64,000 nucleotides of DNA from assembly GCA_021234155.1 (NCBI GenBank), contig JAJEKV010000036.1, positions 3,469,182 to 3,533,181 of the forward strand. Reading direction: 5' to 3'. The notes below the pieces were generated by a model. That model saw nothing but the letters and a program-made list of their open reading frames with translations. It was not told the DNA's origin and did not search any database. A program made the translations under genes and the position numbers. Source of the stretch: Isoetes taiwanensis (Eukaryota; Streptophyta; Lycopodiopsida; Isoetales; Isoetaceae). Below are positions 1-11,259 of the stretch, one piece after another. Every line of letters starts with the position of its first letter. Positions within the stretch are counted from its first letter, which is position 1.

Positions 1-164
1 TCCGGTGGCGATCTGATTGGTGAAAGCGTGGGCACATTTGTAGCATGGCCAAAAGAGCGTGCGAAAAAGGTATGTATATTTGGATATTCAAAAAAAAGAA
101 TATATCATATCATCTGCGTGATGTTGTGAACTTTGAATTCGTGATGGTCTTTAGCGATCTTATC

Positions 165-212
165 AACCCCATGAAACTACACATTAATGAAAATATGTAG
201 TTTCTTGGGGTT
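165..212. repeat. Short stem-loop near outer end of left arm
   Basis: AACCCCATGAAACTACA is followed after a short AT-rich loop by its near-complement TGTAGTTTCTTGGGGTT. The same stem-loop sits at 11017-11064 in the right arm. It may be a terminal or subterminal structure of the element that forms the arms; that role is inference. Confidence 0.6.
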
Positions 213-279
213 GGTCATTAGGCTGGAGAGGGCATCCACGAGATTCAATATTTCGACATTGCATATAAAAAAAAATAAA

Positions 280-639
280 CTAATGAGAAAAGTATAGTGC
301 AAAATTGCGCCCGGTAGCGAAGTTTGTATTCATATTCAAAAAGTTATGTACATTTCTTCTTACGCAAAAAAAATGCGGTAGCGAATTCTTTCTATCTCTA
401 CAATATGTCGATGGGCCCACTTCATCCGCCCAATCCCAAGAAGTCCCACTGAACCACCACGATATGGCGGGATCCTCATCTTTCACGAGGATGTCGAGTC
501 TCAAACGAGTGTTGTATCGATCCCCGATACTATAAATCAAATCCTTGTACTTATTTGTTGGCATGAGCCTTACTAAGAGCATGAGGAGTCCGATATGTCC
601 ATAGATGCGATGGAAGTGTACCCATGGCCCACGATACAA
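280..639 (-). pseudogene. Outward-facing small conserved ORF, left arm copy
   Basis: An unrecognised 119-codon frame whose counterpart lies on the plus strand at 10407-10763. The two proteins share the segments GPWxHFHRIxGH, LLMLLVRLMPTNKY, DLIYSIxDRYNT and EDPxIS, so the reading frame itself is conserved between the arms. Both copies point away from the centre of the palindrome, opposite to the DUF7869 gene. The left copy extends further downstream than the right copy (WWFSGTSWDWADEVGPS), while the right copy has a longer N-terminus. Each copy therefore looks truncated or frameshifted at a different place. No domain is recognised. It is probably the second gene of the transposon. Confidence 0.5.
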
Positions 640-1003
640 ATTTGTCTAATGGATTCTCCAACTCTCTTTGAGCGTTTTTGAACAAGCACACTCAAGTAAT
701 ATCTTGTACTGGAGGGTCGAGTTGATGGTCGTCCAGGGAACTAGAACCAGCCAGTGTATTTGAACCAGCCAGTGTCCATGCATAAGGAAAATCCATGGCA
801 CTAGAACGAGAGAAAGTAATTAGCACAGATCTATTTCACACGCGCCTGGCGCGATTTGTATAGAGCCGTATGAAATTGAAATGCCAAACTAAAACAGCGC
901 TGGCGCGATTTGGATTAACCTAGTGGAAAGCGTAACTAAAAAAAATAGAAATGCGCCAAGCGCGATTTCTCCCATTCCAACATATTATTCTAACAAAATG
1001 CAT

Positions 1004-1045
1004 AATGCAGAATGCAGAATGCAGAATGCAGAATGCAGAATGCAG
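1004..1045. repeat. Heptamer microsatellite (AATGCAG)6
   Basis: Six exact head-to-tail AATGCAG units. The corresponding place in the right arm (about 10115-10145) has only two or three units, so the array changed length after the arms arose. Confidence 0.9.
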
Positions 1046-2164
1046 AATTCAAAATATAAAGCCAGTTAGAGCAGATATATAATAATAATACTCCTTGTTT
1101 AGTTCAATATTTAGTTCATTGTTTTAGTTCATTATTTAGAACAGATAGAGGAAGAGCTAGTGAAGATCTATGATCTTGCTCTATGATCTCATAGAGCAAG
1201 ATCATAGATCAGATATGAAATAGAACAGATAGAGTAATATGATATGATAGAGAAACGAGATATGATATGAAATAGGCTGATGCATGTAAAAGTAAATAAC
1301 ATGCTTTATGGAAAATAACTACTTTATGTAAATAATAGTAAATACTAACCCGAGAAACCTTAAGAAGTGATTCGAGAAGCCTTAAGAAGCCGAGAAAAAG
1401 CAATAGCAGCTAATTTGGAGAAAAAGCAATAGCAGCCGAGAAGCTTTAACACAAAAAACCAAAGTTATTCAAAGTCAGAGAAGCCAAAAAAACCAGAAAA
1501 CCTTGTATAGAGCCTACAAACCTTGTATAGAACCTTGTATTGAGCGAAAAAAGCATATAGAAGCCCTAAAAGCATATAGAAGCCGAAGTTTAAATGTAAA
1601 AGCGTAAAAGCCGAGTTTATAGAAGCCGAAAAGTCGAGAAGCAATTAGAAGAGAAGCAGAGAAGCAGACGAGAAACCTTTGTAGAAACCTTTTAGCCGAA
1701 AAACCTTTGAGCTGAAAACCCTAAAGCAGAAGATTGTAGAAGCTTCTAAAACTCTCCGAAGCGCCAGATAAAACAGATAAAAACAGATTGTAGAAGCCGA
1801 AGCGCCAGATAAAACAGGATAAAAAGCAGATAGAAGCCGGAGTTAAAGCAGATAGACGCCGAGAAGCCGAGATTGAAGCAGAAGCCAAGTTTGAAGCAGA
1901 TAATAGAAGCCGAGAAGCAGATTGAAGCAAATAGAAGCCGAGAAGAAATTGGAAGCAGAAAGCGAGAAATTGGAAGCGCCTGGAATGCCTGGAATTGGAA
2001 GCAGAAGCGCCTGGAATTCGAAAAGTGAGAGAGAAAAGTTCGAAAACGAATGCTAACTTGAAATAATAAGCGCTTTCAAAATTTAAGACCATGCAGCCAT
2101 TATAACTTCCGCGAAAATTTATTGCACGGGTTAATTGTTTTAAGGACCGCGAGTTTATCCCTTG

Positions 2165-2400
2165 TAATAACAATGTTAAATTTATTATAAGGGTTATTAT
2201 AGGATACCAAGGTTATCCCTTGTAATAATAAGGTTAAATTTATTATAAGGGTTATTATAGGATACCAAGGTTATCCCTTTAATGGTTAAGTTAACCTTTT
2301 AAGGTTAACCCTCATAAGGGTTATCCCTTTTACAAGGTTAAAATTTATTACAAAGGTTATTATAGGATACAAGTTATAAGGCTAATAAGTAGAGGGTTTT
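2165..2400. repeat. Degenerate AGGTTATTATAGG repeat
   Basis: Irregular repeats built on GGTTATTATAGGATACCAAGG and AAGGTTAAATTTATTA-like words. The right arm has an expanded equivalent at 8520-8960 (AGGTTAAAAGT and TTAAGGTTAGAAG words). It lies directly upstream of the DUF7869 gene in both arms, so it may be its promoter region. Confidence 0.6.
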
Positions 2401-2544
2401 ATTTATATATAATGTTGAGGAAAATAACTTGGGGAATCCCATTATATAAATAGAATGATCAAATAGAATAAGACATATGAGGCTTTCATTTATGAACATG
2501 TTATTGAGAGGTTATTTGGATATGCTAACTTACTATATATTTTT

Positions 2545-5514
2545 ATGCATTCTAGGTCAATGGCATGCAAAATGCTAAAAATAAAGCCCCTAATGATCTT
2601 TGATCAAGGCAAGGAAAAATCCCCAACTAATGAACATGATGGCCAAGGAAAGGAAAATACCTCAAATGATGTTCATGATGGCAAAGGAAAGGAAAAGACT
2701 CCAAATGATGTTGATGATGGCAAAGGAAAGGAAAAGGCCTCAAATGAAAAGGATGATGCCAAAGGAAAGGAAATTGTACTTTATACTGAGATTCGATTGG
2801 AAAAACAAAAGGTCAAGATCCTGCATGCATGCAGAGAGGCTGATGGGAGAAGGGATTATTGTTCTACTTGAGATCCTATCAATGCAGTGAATGATGAAAG
2901 ATTAGGGGAGGACAGGTTAGGTGTGGCAATCTCAAAATTATATGACAATTGGAAGGAAAAGGGTTCAGGCAAACAAGAATGCCTAGCTTGTGTGAAGCAA
3001 CTAGAGGTTCCAACTATTGTTGCATGGCCTAGGGGCGATATTCAAGCTGAGGGGAACTACACGTTTCCTATAGATGTAGAACCATTGTCAACAATGTTCA
3101 CCACCGGTGTAACAAGAGGCCACTTCCAACTTTCAAACATTATCCCACCAAAAGATGCAAGTCAGATTATGATTGTTCTCCTGAAGCTATGATGAAGGTT
3201 AGAGGAGGTGAATGTTGTTGGGCTTCTTGTGTTAGAATGTTCACAATAGAGGAGTTGGTGGGAGCAAGAGCTACATATCAGGAACATAAGTGTGATAGCA
3301 GGGAGGAATTTCATGTACACCATATTTGGCTATGCAATTAGGGATGAAAGATCAAAGAAGAAAAGATTCCCATTGAATGGAAAGTGGATATGTTCAAAAG
3401 CATGGATGGCTATACATGGAATTCCAACCTCTTCTTGGCACAACTGGCAAAAGAGACATGAAAATGGTAGTAAAATTGCATTGCATGGGAACACTGGCCT
3501 AGTAAGGCCTACCTCAAGAACTATAGCTGCAAAGGAAATATTTGAAAGATATGTGGATTTCAATGCGAAAACATGCCACATAAGAGTAAGAAGGATGAAC
3601 AGGGTAGAGTTATTGTTGAAAGAGATTGCCATCCCATTGTAATTTAAGAGCATATTAGAGGAAATAAATGCATTGCCGAGAACTTGGAGTGGCCTCTATA
3701 TCCACCCGGTTTTAGTAGGCTATGGAATAAGCATTTCAAGCATGTGACCATAGCAACTTCAAACAACTTTGCCAAGTGCAATTTATGTGCTAAGTTGAAG
3801 GAGACACTAGATAAGGATGTGCAACCAAGTCTAAGGGCAAAGATAAGGGAACATATGAAGGACCATATGATGAGATCAACTATCATGTAGATCAACTTAT
3901 TGGATGTGGAGGACCTTATGCAATGGAACCTAATAACTATCTATGTATTATACATGATAAAATGGACCAACGAAGACTTGTCTTCCACAATTCAAGTACA
4001 TTCCTAAGTCATGTGGAAGATCATACCCTTTGAGATTTCAATGGATGGGGCAATATTGCATGGGCAGTCTCGAGACCTATTATGGCCATTTCAGTTTAGA
4101 GTTGTGGAGTGATGGTCCAGATTTTCACATTGGGAGTATCATGAGGTGTTTAAGAAACTATGAGAAGGGTTACAATGGTCACCTACAGGATCCTACAGCT
4201 AGCCAGGCACTACATAGTGCATTGTTGGATGGAACCCCTAATAGTATTGAAAAGTTTAGCAAGGCAAGATTTAGGAGGAATGGACCTAATGAACATGTTG
4301 GAGCTTCAACATCTCGTGCTAAACCTCGAGATGCCTGTAAAGCTCCTCTTGCAACTAGATAATTGTGCCGGGTCAAAATAAGAATAGGTGGATGTTTTCT
4401 TTCCTATCCTACTTAACTTGTTTGTGGGTATTTTTGAAAGAGTCAATTTGGGGTTCCTAATGCCCGGACATACTCATGAGGATGTGGATGCATTGTTTGG
4501 AAAATATAGTCATGTATTGAGACAGCAGACAGTTACCAACTTTCCCAGGCTATTGGAAATATTTCATGGATGTACAAATCCATCTCCTATAGGATCTATC
4601 ATAGAAGAAGTGCCTGATTGGAAGAGTTTTGTGGATGGTTATGCTCTCGACATGGAAGGTCATTCTAGACCTCTTCAATTCACTTTTTGGGTGAGAGAAG
4701 GGATTCCAATCATGCAATGGAAAATGAGACCTTCAGAGGAGAAGTGGAGAGGTGGGGCAGAAATTTGGCGCAGGGATGCAAATGGCAAGCCTATGATACC
4801 TCCTGGTCAACCAAAAGCTCTAAAACCAACTGAAGAAGTCAAGCAATTGGGCTTGACTAAGGATGGCATCAATGACTACATCAAGCATTGGCAAACTAAT
4901 TCAGATGAGACTAATCGTGCATTGATAGATTATTGGAAGAAGGTGATCAACTTGTTGGATGAGGTAGACACATCCTCAGAACAGCTGCTGGAAGGGTGGT
5001 TCCCTAAAAGTAAGTGGAAAACATTGATGATGGTACCATTAGTAGCATTGTGAAGGCATATGCTCCTCCTCAATCTGATAAACACTATGTTGGTCCTAAG
5101 AAGGATAGGCCAAAATATCTAGGCATGGATTGTTATGAACCTTCTACTGACGTGGAGTGCCACCAATTTGTAGTAGTAAAACCAGCAGATCTAGAGACCT
5201 ATCCAGTGTGGTTGGGATGGACTATCTCAGATATTTGCAAAGAAGAAGGTGATGTTAACTTCAATAAGGTCTTGGCGTGGAATGGTGGTGTCCAGTACAT
5301 CAGTTGAGTAATGTCACCGATAAAGAAAGATATTGATTGTTGGACAAAGAGGTGGAGGAGAAATCCTAGTGATCCTGATCTTTGGCTAGACATTGAAACC
5401 GTATTGTACTCATGGACTCCAAAAACTATTCCTAGTAAAACAGCGAGAGTTACAATACCTCAGGATGTAAGGAATAAGGTTCTCATATCCTTGGGGATGT
5501 TGGTGGAAAAATGA
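2545..5514 (+). pseudogene. DUF7869-type transposon protein, left arm copy (broken)
   Basis: The frame is split over several ORFs. The N-terminal part (2545-2871) is a lysine/glutamate-rich repeat of DDGKGKEK-like units. The middle (2887-4362) contains FMYTIFGYAIRDERSKKKRF and HFKHVTIATSNNFAKCNLCAKL. The C-terminal part begins at QLDNCAGS near 4350 and continues through 4388-5053 with GHTHEDVDALFGKYSHVLRQQ and PDWKSFVDGY. A final piece covers 5014-5307 and 5311-5514. The order DNC...GHTHED(V/I)D is the recognisable DUF7869 signature of plant repeat-encoded proteins (family knowledge); a transposase role is inferred. Several frameshifts are present. One is a 17-bp gap near 5023 relative to the right copy, which still has the residues AGANED there. 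Only this copy keeps the C-terminal exon 5311-5514. Confidence 0.75.
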
Positions 5515-5762
5515 TAAACAGTTACTATGTATCAATCACTTTTAATAAAAGTTGTGTACTACTTGAGTTTCATGATATATGATTTTGTAATTTGAAGTTA
5601 AGGTGTGAATTTATATTCCCGTGTGTGATTATATGTTAACGTCTATTCTAGTCTAAGGGCAACAAAGTTACTAAAAAAGTGAATTTAACAAAGTTACTAA
5701 AAAAGTGCAATATAAAATTTATCCCAAAATTAAGACATAATCCCAATTTAATTGAATGATGG
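5286..5762. other. Spacer at the centre of the palindrome
   Basis: This single-copy loop separates the two arms. It contains the C-terminal ORF of the left DUF7869 gene (to 5514), then about 250 bp of AT-rich sequence with a short tandem of AACAAAGTTACTAAAAAAGTG. The last 31 bp before the right arm (5733-5763) are identical to 21523-21553, and weaker similarity extends back to about 5706. Confidence 0.7.
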
Positions 5763-8500
5763 TTATTCCACGCGCACCTTATTGAAGTTAACATCACCTT
5801 CTTCTTTGCAAATATCCGAGATAGTGTATCCCAACCACACTGGATAGGTCTCTAGATCTGCTGGTTTTACTACTACAAATTGGTGGCACTCCACGTCAGT
5901 AGAAGGTTCATAACAATCCATGCCTAAATATTTTGGTCTATCCTTCTTAGGACCAACATAGTGTTTATCAGATTGAGGAGGAGCATATGCCTTCACAATG
6001 CTACTAATGGTACCATCATCTTCGTTAGCACCAGCTAATGTTTTCCACTTACTTTTAGGGAACCACCCTTCTTTCAGCTCTTCTGAGGATGTGTCTACCT
6101 CATCCAACAAGTTGATCACCTTCTTCCAATAATCTATCAATGCATGATTAGTCTCATCTGAATTAGTTTGCCAATGCTTGATGTAGTCATTGATGCCATC
6201 CTTAGTCAAGCCCAATTGCTTGACTTCTTCAGATTGGTTTTAGAGCTTTTGGTTGACCGGGGAGGTATCATAGGCTTGCCATTTGCATCCCCTGTGCCAA
6301 ATTTCTGCCCCACCTCTCCACTTCTCCTCACGAAGGTCTCATTTTCCATTGCATGATTGGAATCCCTTCTCTCACCCAAAAAGTGAAATGAAGAGGTCTA
6401 GAATGACCTTCCATGTCGAGAGCATAACCATCCACAAAACTCTTCCAATCAGGCACTTCTTCTATGATAGATCCTATAGGAGATGGATTTGTACATCCAT
6501 GAAATATTTCCAATAGCTTTGGGAAAGTTGGTAATTGGCTGTCATTGTCTCAATACATGACTATATTTTCCAAACAATGCATCCACATCCTCATGAGTAT
6601 GTCAGGGCATTAGGAACCCCAAATTGACTCTTTCAAAAATACCCACATTTGTTATAGGAGGATAGGAAAAGAAAACATTCAATTGTTCTTATTTTGACCA
6701 GCACAATTATCTAGTTTCAAGAGGAGCTTTCTGGGCAGATCTCGAGGTTTAGCACGAGATGTTGAAGCTCCAACATGTTCATTAGGTCCATTGCTTCTAA
6801 ATCTTGCCTTGCTAAACTTTTCAATACTATTAGGGGTTCCATCCAACAATGCACTATGTAATGCTTTGGCTAGGCAGTAGGGATCCCTGAGGGTGACCAT
6901 TGTAACCCTTCTCATAGTTTCTTAAACACCTTATGATACTCCCAATGTGAAAATCACGGACCATCACTCCACAACTCTAAACTGAAATGGCCATAATAGG
7001 TCTGAGACTGCCCATGCAATATTGCCCCAGTCATTCAAATCTGCAAAGGGTATGATCTTCCACATGACTTAGGAATGTACTTGAATTGTGGAAGACAAGT
7101 CTTATGTTGGTCCATTTTATCATGTATAATACATAGATAGTTATTAGGTTCCATTGCAGATAAGGTCCTCCACATCCAATAAGTTGATCTACATGATAGT
7201 TGATCTGTCATATGGTCCTTCATATGTTCCTTATCTTTGCCCTTAGACTATCTATCTAGTGTCTCCTTCAGCTTAGCACATAAATTGCACTTGGCAAAGT
7301 TGTTTGAAGTTGCTATGGTCACATGCTTGAAATGCTTATTCCATAGCCTACTAAAATTAATTTTGGGATATAGAGGCCACTCCAAGTTCTCGGCAATGCA
7401 TTTATTTCCTCTAATATGCTCTTCTGGGTACAATGGGATGGCGTCTCTTTTCAATAATAACTCTACCCTGTTCATCCTTCTTACTCTTATGTGGCATGTT
7501 TTCTGCATTGAAATCCACATATCTTTCAAATATTTCCTTTGCAGCTATAGTTCTTGAGGTAGACCTTACCAGGCCCTTGTTCCCATGCAATGCAATTTTA
7601 CTACCATTTTCATGTCTCTTTTGCCCGGTTATTGCCAAGAAGAGGTTGGAATTCCATGTATAGCCATCCATGCTTTTGAACATATCCACTTTCCATTCAA
7701 TGGGAATCTTTTCTTCTTTGATCTTTCATCCTGAATTGCATAGCCAAATATGGTGTACATGAAATTCCTCCTGCTATCACACTTATGTTCCTGATATGTA
7801 GCTCTTGCTACCACCATCTCCTCTATTGTGAACATTCTAATACAGGAGGCCCAACAACATTCACTTCCTCTAACCTTCATCGGGGCTTGAAGAACAATCA
7901 TAATCGACTTGCATCTTTTGGTGGGATAATGTTTGAAAGTTGGAAGTGGCCTCTTGCTACACTTGTGTGAACATTATTGACAATGGTTCTACATCTATAG
8001 GAGGCGTGTAGTTCCCTCCGGTTGAATCTTGTCCCTAGGCCATGCAACAATAGTTGGAACCTCTAGGTGCTTCACACAAGCAAGGCATTCTTGTTTGCCT
8101 GAACCCTTTTCCTTCCAATTGTCATATAATTTTGAGATTGCCACACCTAACCTGTCCTCCCCTAATCTTTCATCATTCAATCTTTGCATTGATAGAATCT
8201 GCTAGAACAATAATCCCTTCTCCCCTCTTTTGCCTCTACATTTGCATGCATGCAATATCTTGACCTTTTTGTTTTTCCAATCGACCCGAGTATAAAGTAC
8301 AATTTCCTTTCCTTTGGCATCATCCTTTTCATTTCTGGTCTTTTCCTTTCCTTTGCCATCATCTTTGTCATCTTCATTAGTTGGGGATTTTTCCTTGCCT
8401 TGATCAGGATCATTGGGGGCCTTGGGGGATTTAGCATTTTGCATGCCATTGACCTAAAATGCATAAAAACATATAGTAAGTTAGCATATCCAAATAACAT
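5763..8500 (-). pseudogene. DUF7869-type transposon protein, right arm copy (truncated)
   Basis: Minus-strand homologue of the left-arm gene, broken into frames at 8500-8177, 8189-7995, 7901-7629, 7689-7411, 7529-7248, 7223-7035, 6915-6679, 6513-6328 and 6215-5763. It retains LDNCAGQNKN near 6700 and the DWKSFVDGYALDMEGH segment. Its last segment (6215-5763) keeps residues deleted from the left copy at 5023. The GHTHED region near 6600 is disrupted by frameshifts. The C-terminus ends at the palindrome centre without the final exon. The N-terminal GKGKEK repeat is shorter than in the left copy. It is non-functional as read, although part of the damage may be base-calling error. Confidence 0.7.
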
Positions 8501-8519
8501 CTCCCTAGCATGAGTTAAC

Positions 8520-8960
8520 CTATAATATATTAACCTATAATAACCTTAAATGTTGTAACCTTAGAAAAAACTTTTGAGGTTATTATAGGTTAGCAATTTT
8601 TAGGTTAGAAGTTAATTATAGGTTATTATAGGTTAGAAGTTTTAAGGTAGGTTATTATAGGTTAAAAGTTAAGGTTAGAAGTACTAAGGTTAAGGTTAAA
8701 AGTTTAGGTTAAAAGTATTAAGGTTAACAGTTAAGTTTTAGAAGTTCTAAGGTTAAAACTTCTAACCTTAAATAAATATAACCTTTAAACTTCTAAAACT
8801 TAAAACTTAAAAGTTAAGGTTAGAAGTACTAAGGTTAAGGTTAAAAGTTTAGGTTAAAAGTACTAAGCTTAAAAGTTTAGGTTAAAAGTATTAAGGTTAA
8901 ATCTTAAGGTTAAAAGTTAAGTTTTAGAACTTAAAACTTCTAAACCTTGTAATAAATTTT
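8520..8960. repeat. Expanded AGGTTAAAAGT-type repeat
   Basis: About 440 bp of irregular repeats of TTAAGGTTAGAAGTACTAAGG and AGGTTATTATAGGTT words. It is the expanded counterpart of 2165-2400. The words contain GGTTA but no regular telomere heptamer. Confidence 0.7.
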
Positions 8961-10400
8961 CGCGGCAGTTATTATGGCGCGGTACGAATTTTTTAAAGTA
9001 GTTATTACATTCAGTTTACACTCCCTTTCGAACTTTTGGTGCGATTTCGAACTTTTCTCTTCTATCTCGAGTTTGCTTTTCGATTTCTCTCTACAATCAC
9101 TCCACAATCTCTGATTTTCGGCAATCTCGGTGCGCTTACAATCAGGTGTGCTTCTCGGCGCTTCTCGGCGCTTTCATCCAAAGCATTTCGAGCTTTCGGT
9201 AAGTAAATTTTTTACGGCTTAACTAGGCTTTCGAGTTTTCGGCATTTTTTTTTTCTCTGTGGCTTTTCGACTTCTACAATCTTACGCTTTGTCTTCTACA
9301 ATCTTACGCTTTTCTCTGTGGTTTTCGGCCGGGGTTTTATTTCTACAAAGGTTTTCATAAACCCGGGGTTTTGATTTCTCAAAGGTTTTCGGCCGGGGTT
9401 TTGATTTTCGGCTCAAAGGTTTCGGCTTCTTCGGCTCAAATCATCTGCTATTGGCTTCTTCTCTGAAATCATCTGCTATTGGCCAAACATTTTTATATTG
9501 TTAAACTCTACAATCTTAGGCTTTTTCGGCTTCTACAATCTTACGCTTTTTGGTTGTTACGCTCAAAGGTTTCTACAAAGCTCTCGGCTTCTCATATTAA
9601 AGTACGTATTAGGAGGTTAGTATTTCATGTTCTTTACTTAAAGTCATTTATCTTATTCTTGTTTTATTCTAGTATTTGAAAGTTTGTTCTATATGCTTTA
9701 TCTATTCTTTATCGTTATATGAGCTTGGGGTTAATCAAGGGGAGTGCTTTCTGTCTTAGACTTTTACATGCATCAGTCCTAAACTGCCCTAGCACCTTCA
9801 TATACAGATCTATTGCTTATAAACATGTTCTATTGTTTATATGATCTTGCTCTATGATCCTCCTCTATGATCTTGCCTATATGATCTTGCTCTATGATCT
9901 ATCTGCTCTATGATCTTGCTTATATGATTTTGTTGTATCTGCTCTTATTCTATTTCACTAGCTCTTCCTCTATCTGCTCTAAATAATGAACTAAAATAAT
10001 GAACTAAGTAATGAACTAATCAAGGAGTATTATTATTATATATCTGCTCTATCTGCCTTCATTCTATTCTATTCTATTCTACTGCCTTCATATTCACTGG
10101 CTTCATATTTTGAATTCTACATTCTGCATTCTGCATTATGCATTCTGGTAGAATAATATGTTAGAATGGCGATTTTGGGTTCCGATTTTCCACTAGGTTA
10201 ATCAAAGCGCGCCAGGCGCGTTATTAGTTTGGCTTTTCTATTTCATACGGTTCTATACAAATCGCGCCAGGCGCGTGTGAAATAGATCTGTGAACAAAAC
10301 AAAGCAAACACGCCTGGCGCGTTTTGAATTATGTATGTTCAGAATCGTTTTGTGGGGAGAGTAATATATCATTTGCTAATTACTTAATTTCTCTCGTTCT
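8960..10400. other. Non-coding part of right arm
   Basis: No supportable gene. It contains pyrimidine-rich degenerate repeats (TTCGGCTTCTACAATCTTACGC words at about 9040-9600), ATGATCTTGCTCTATGATC repeats at about 9840-9960, and GCGCCAGGCGCG palindromes at 10200-10320. It mirrors 640-2540. Confidence 0.6.
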
Positions 10401-10406
10401 AGTGCC

Positions 10407-10763
10407 ATGGATTTTCCTTATGCATATACACTGGCTGCTCCTAGTTCAAATACACTGGCTGGTTCTAATTCAAATACACTTCCCCTGGACGACCATCAAC
10501 TCTGGACCCTGTACAAGATATTACTTGGTTGTGCTGTTCAAAACGTTCAAAGAGAGTTGGAGAATCCATTAGACAGTCTGTATCAGGGACCATGGGAACA
10601 CTTCCATCGCATCTCTGGACATATGCGGCTCCTCATGCTCTTAGTAAGGCTCATGCCAACAAATAAGTACGAGGATTTGATTTATAGTATCAAGGATCGA
10701 TACAATACTCTGGTTTGGAGACTCGACATTCGCAGGGAAGATGAGGATCCTGTCATATCATAG
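10407..10763 (+). CDS. Outward-facing small conserved ORF, right arm copy
   Basis: A 118-codon frame starting MDFPYAYTLAAPSSNT that shares its body (GPWEHFHRISGH, LLMLLVRLMPTNKYEDLIYSI, DRYNT) with the minus-strand ORF at 280-639. The start used here gives an N-terminal region rich in Ser, Asn and Thr. The frame is lost near 10760 relative to the left copy, where the left protein continues WWFSGTSWDWADEVG. Conservation of the frame in both arms argues that it once encoded a protein. No known domain is seen. Confidence 0.45.
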   Translation: MDFPYAYTLAAPSSNTLAGSNSNTLPLDDHQLWTLYKILLGCAVQNVQRELENPLDSLYQGPWEHFHRISGHMRLLMLLVRLMPTNKYEDLIYSIKDRYNTLVWRLDIRREDEDPVIS

Positions 10764-11016
10764 TGGTTCAGGTGGGACTTTTGGCGGTATTGGGCCGATG
10801 AAGTGGGCCTATGTGACACATTGTAGAGATAGAAAGAATTCGCGCCTGTCGCATTTTTGCAGAAGAAGAAATGTACATATACTTTTTTGGAATATGAATA
10901 CAAACTCGCGCCTGGCGCAATTTTGCACTATACTTTTATGTCATTAGTTTATTATGTTTTTTTATATGCAATGTCGAAAACATTGAATCCTTTGATGCCC
11001 TCGGCCCGGTATGACC

Positions 11017-11064
11017 AACCCCAAGAAACTACATACTTTCATTAATGTGTAGTTTCATGGGGTT
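11017..11064. repeat. Short stem-loop near outer end of right arm
   Basis: AACCCCAAGAAACTACAT pairs with ATGTGTAGTTTCATGGGGTT. It is the right-arm equivalent of the stem-loop at 165-212. Confidence 0.6.
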
Positions 11065-11259
11065 GATATGACTGGCTAAAGAACATCAAAGAATTCAAAA
11101 TTCACAACATCACGTAGATGTTATGATATATTCATTTTTTTTTTGAATATCCAAATATACATACCTTTTTCAGACGTTCTTTTGGCCATGCTACAAATGT
11201 GCCCACACTTTCACCAAGCTAATATGCATGCCGGGATGTCTTCTTGGAAGAGCCTCATC

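Larger units (their letters stand above)
640..2540. other. Non-coding part of left arm: low-complexity repeats
   Basis: No supportable gene. It holds GCGCC-type palindromes at about 841-970, a TGCAGAA heptamer array at 1004-1045, a purine-rich stretch of degenerate GCCGAGAAGC-like repeats at about 1370-2000, and a degenerate AGGTTATTATAGG repeat at about 2165-2400. All of these have diverged counterparts in the right arm. Confidence 0.6.
1..5285 (+). repeat. Left arm of giant inverted repeat
   Basis: This arm is the imperfect reverse complement of 5763-11250. Anchors seen directly are the pair 45-80 and 11165-11200 (ATGGCCAAAAGA and its complement), the hairpin pair at 165-212 and 11017-11064, the GCGCC palindromes near 840-960 and 10200-10320, and the DUF7869 gene. 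The arms differ by many substitutions and small indels, so the palindrome is not a trivial read-through artefact. The outer end may lie beyond base 1, because the match is still detectable at the window edge. The inner end is at about 5285, where the right-arm match stops. Confidence 0.9.
5763..11250 (-). repeat. Right arm of giant inverted repeat
   Basis: Reverse-complement copy of 1-5285. The inner end is sharp: TTATTCCACGCGCACCTTATTGAAG at about 5763 pairs with the left arm at about 5265-5285, and the following C-terminal exon of the left copy is absent. The outer end fades near 11220-11250, where GTGCCCACACTTTCACCAAGCT pairs with bases 17-38. Divergence includes small indels, different microsatellite lengths and clusters of changes at CAG/CTG sites. 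Confidence 0.9.

Noticed and set aside
1721-2173. 150-codon minus ORF in the left arm
   Set aside because: It covers degenerate GAAGC repeats and has no intact counterpart in the right arm.
8520-8960. Possible interstitial telomere repeat
   Set aside because: GGTTA words are present but not as regular TTTAGGG or TTAGGG units.
5763-11250. Palindrome as a hairpin-adapter or chimeric read artefact
   Set aside because: The arms differ by many substitutions, different microsatellite lengths, a 17-bp gap and an asymmetric centre, which a fold-back read would not produce.
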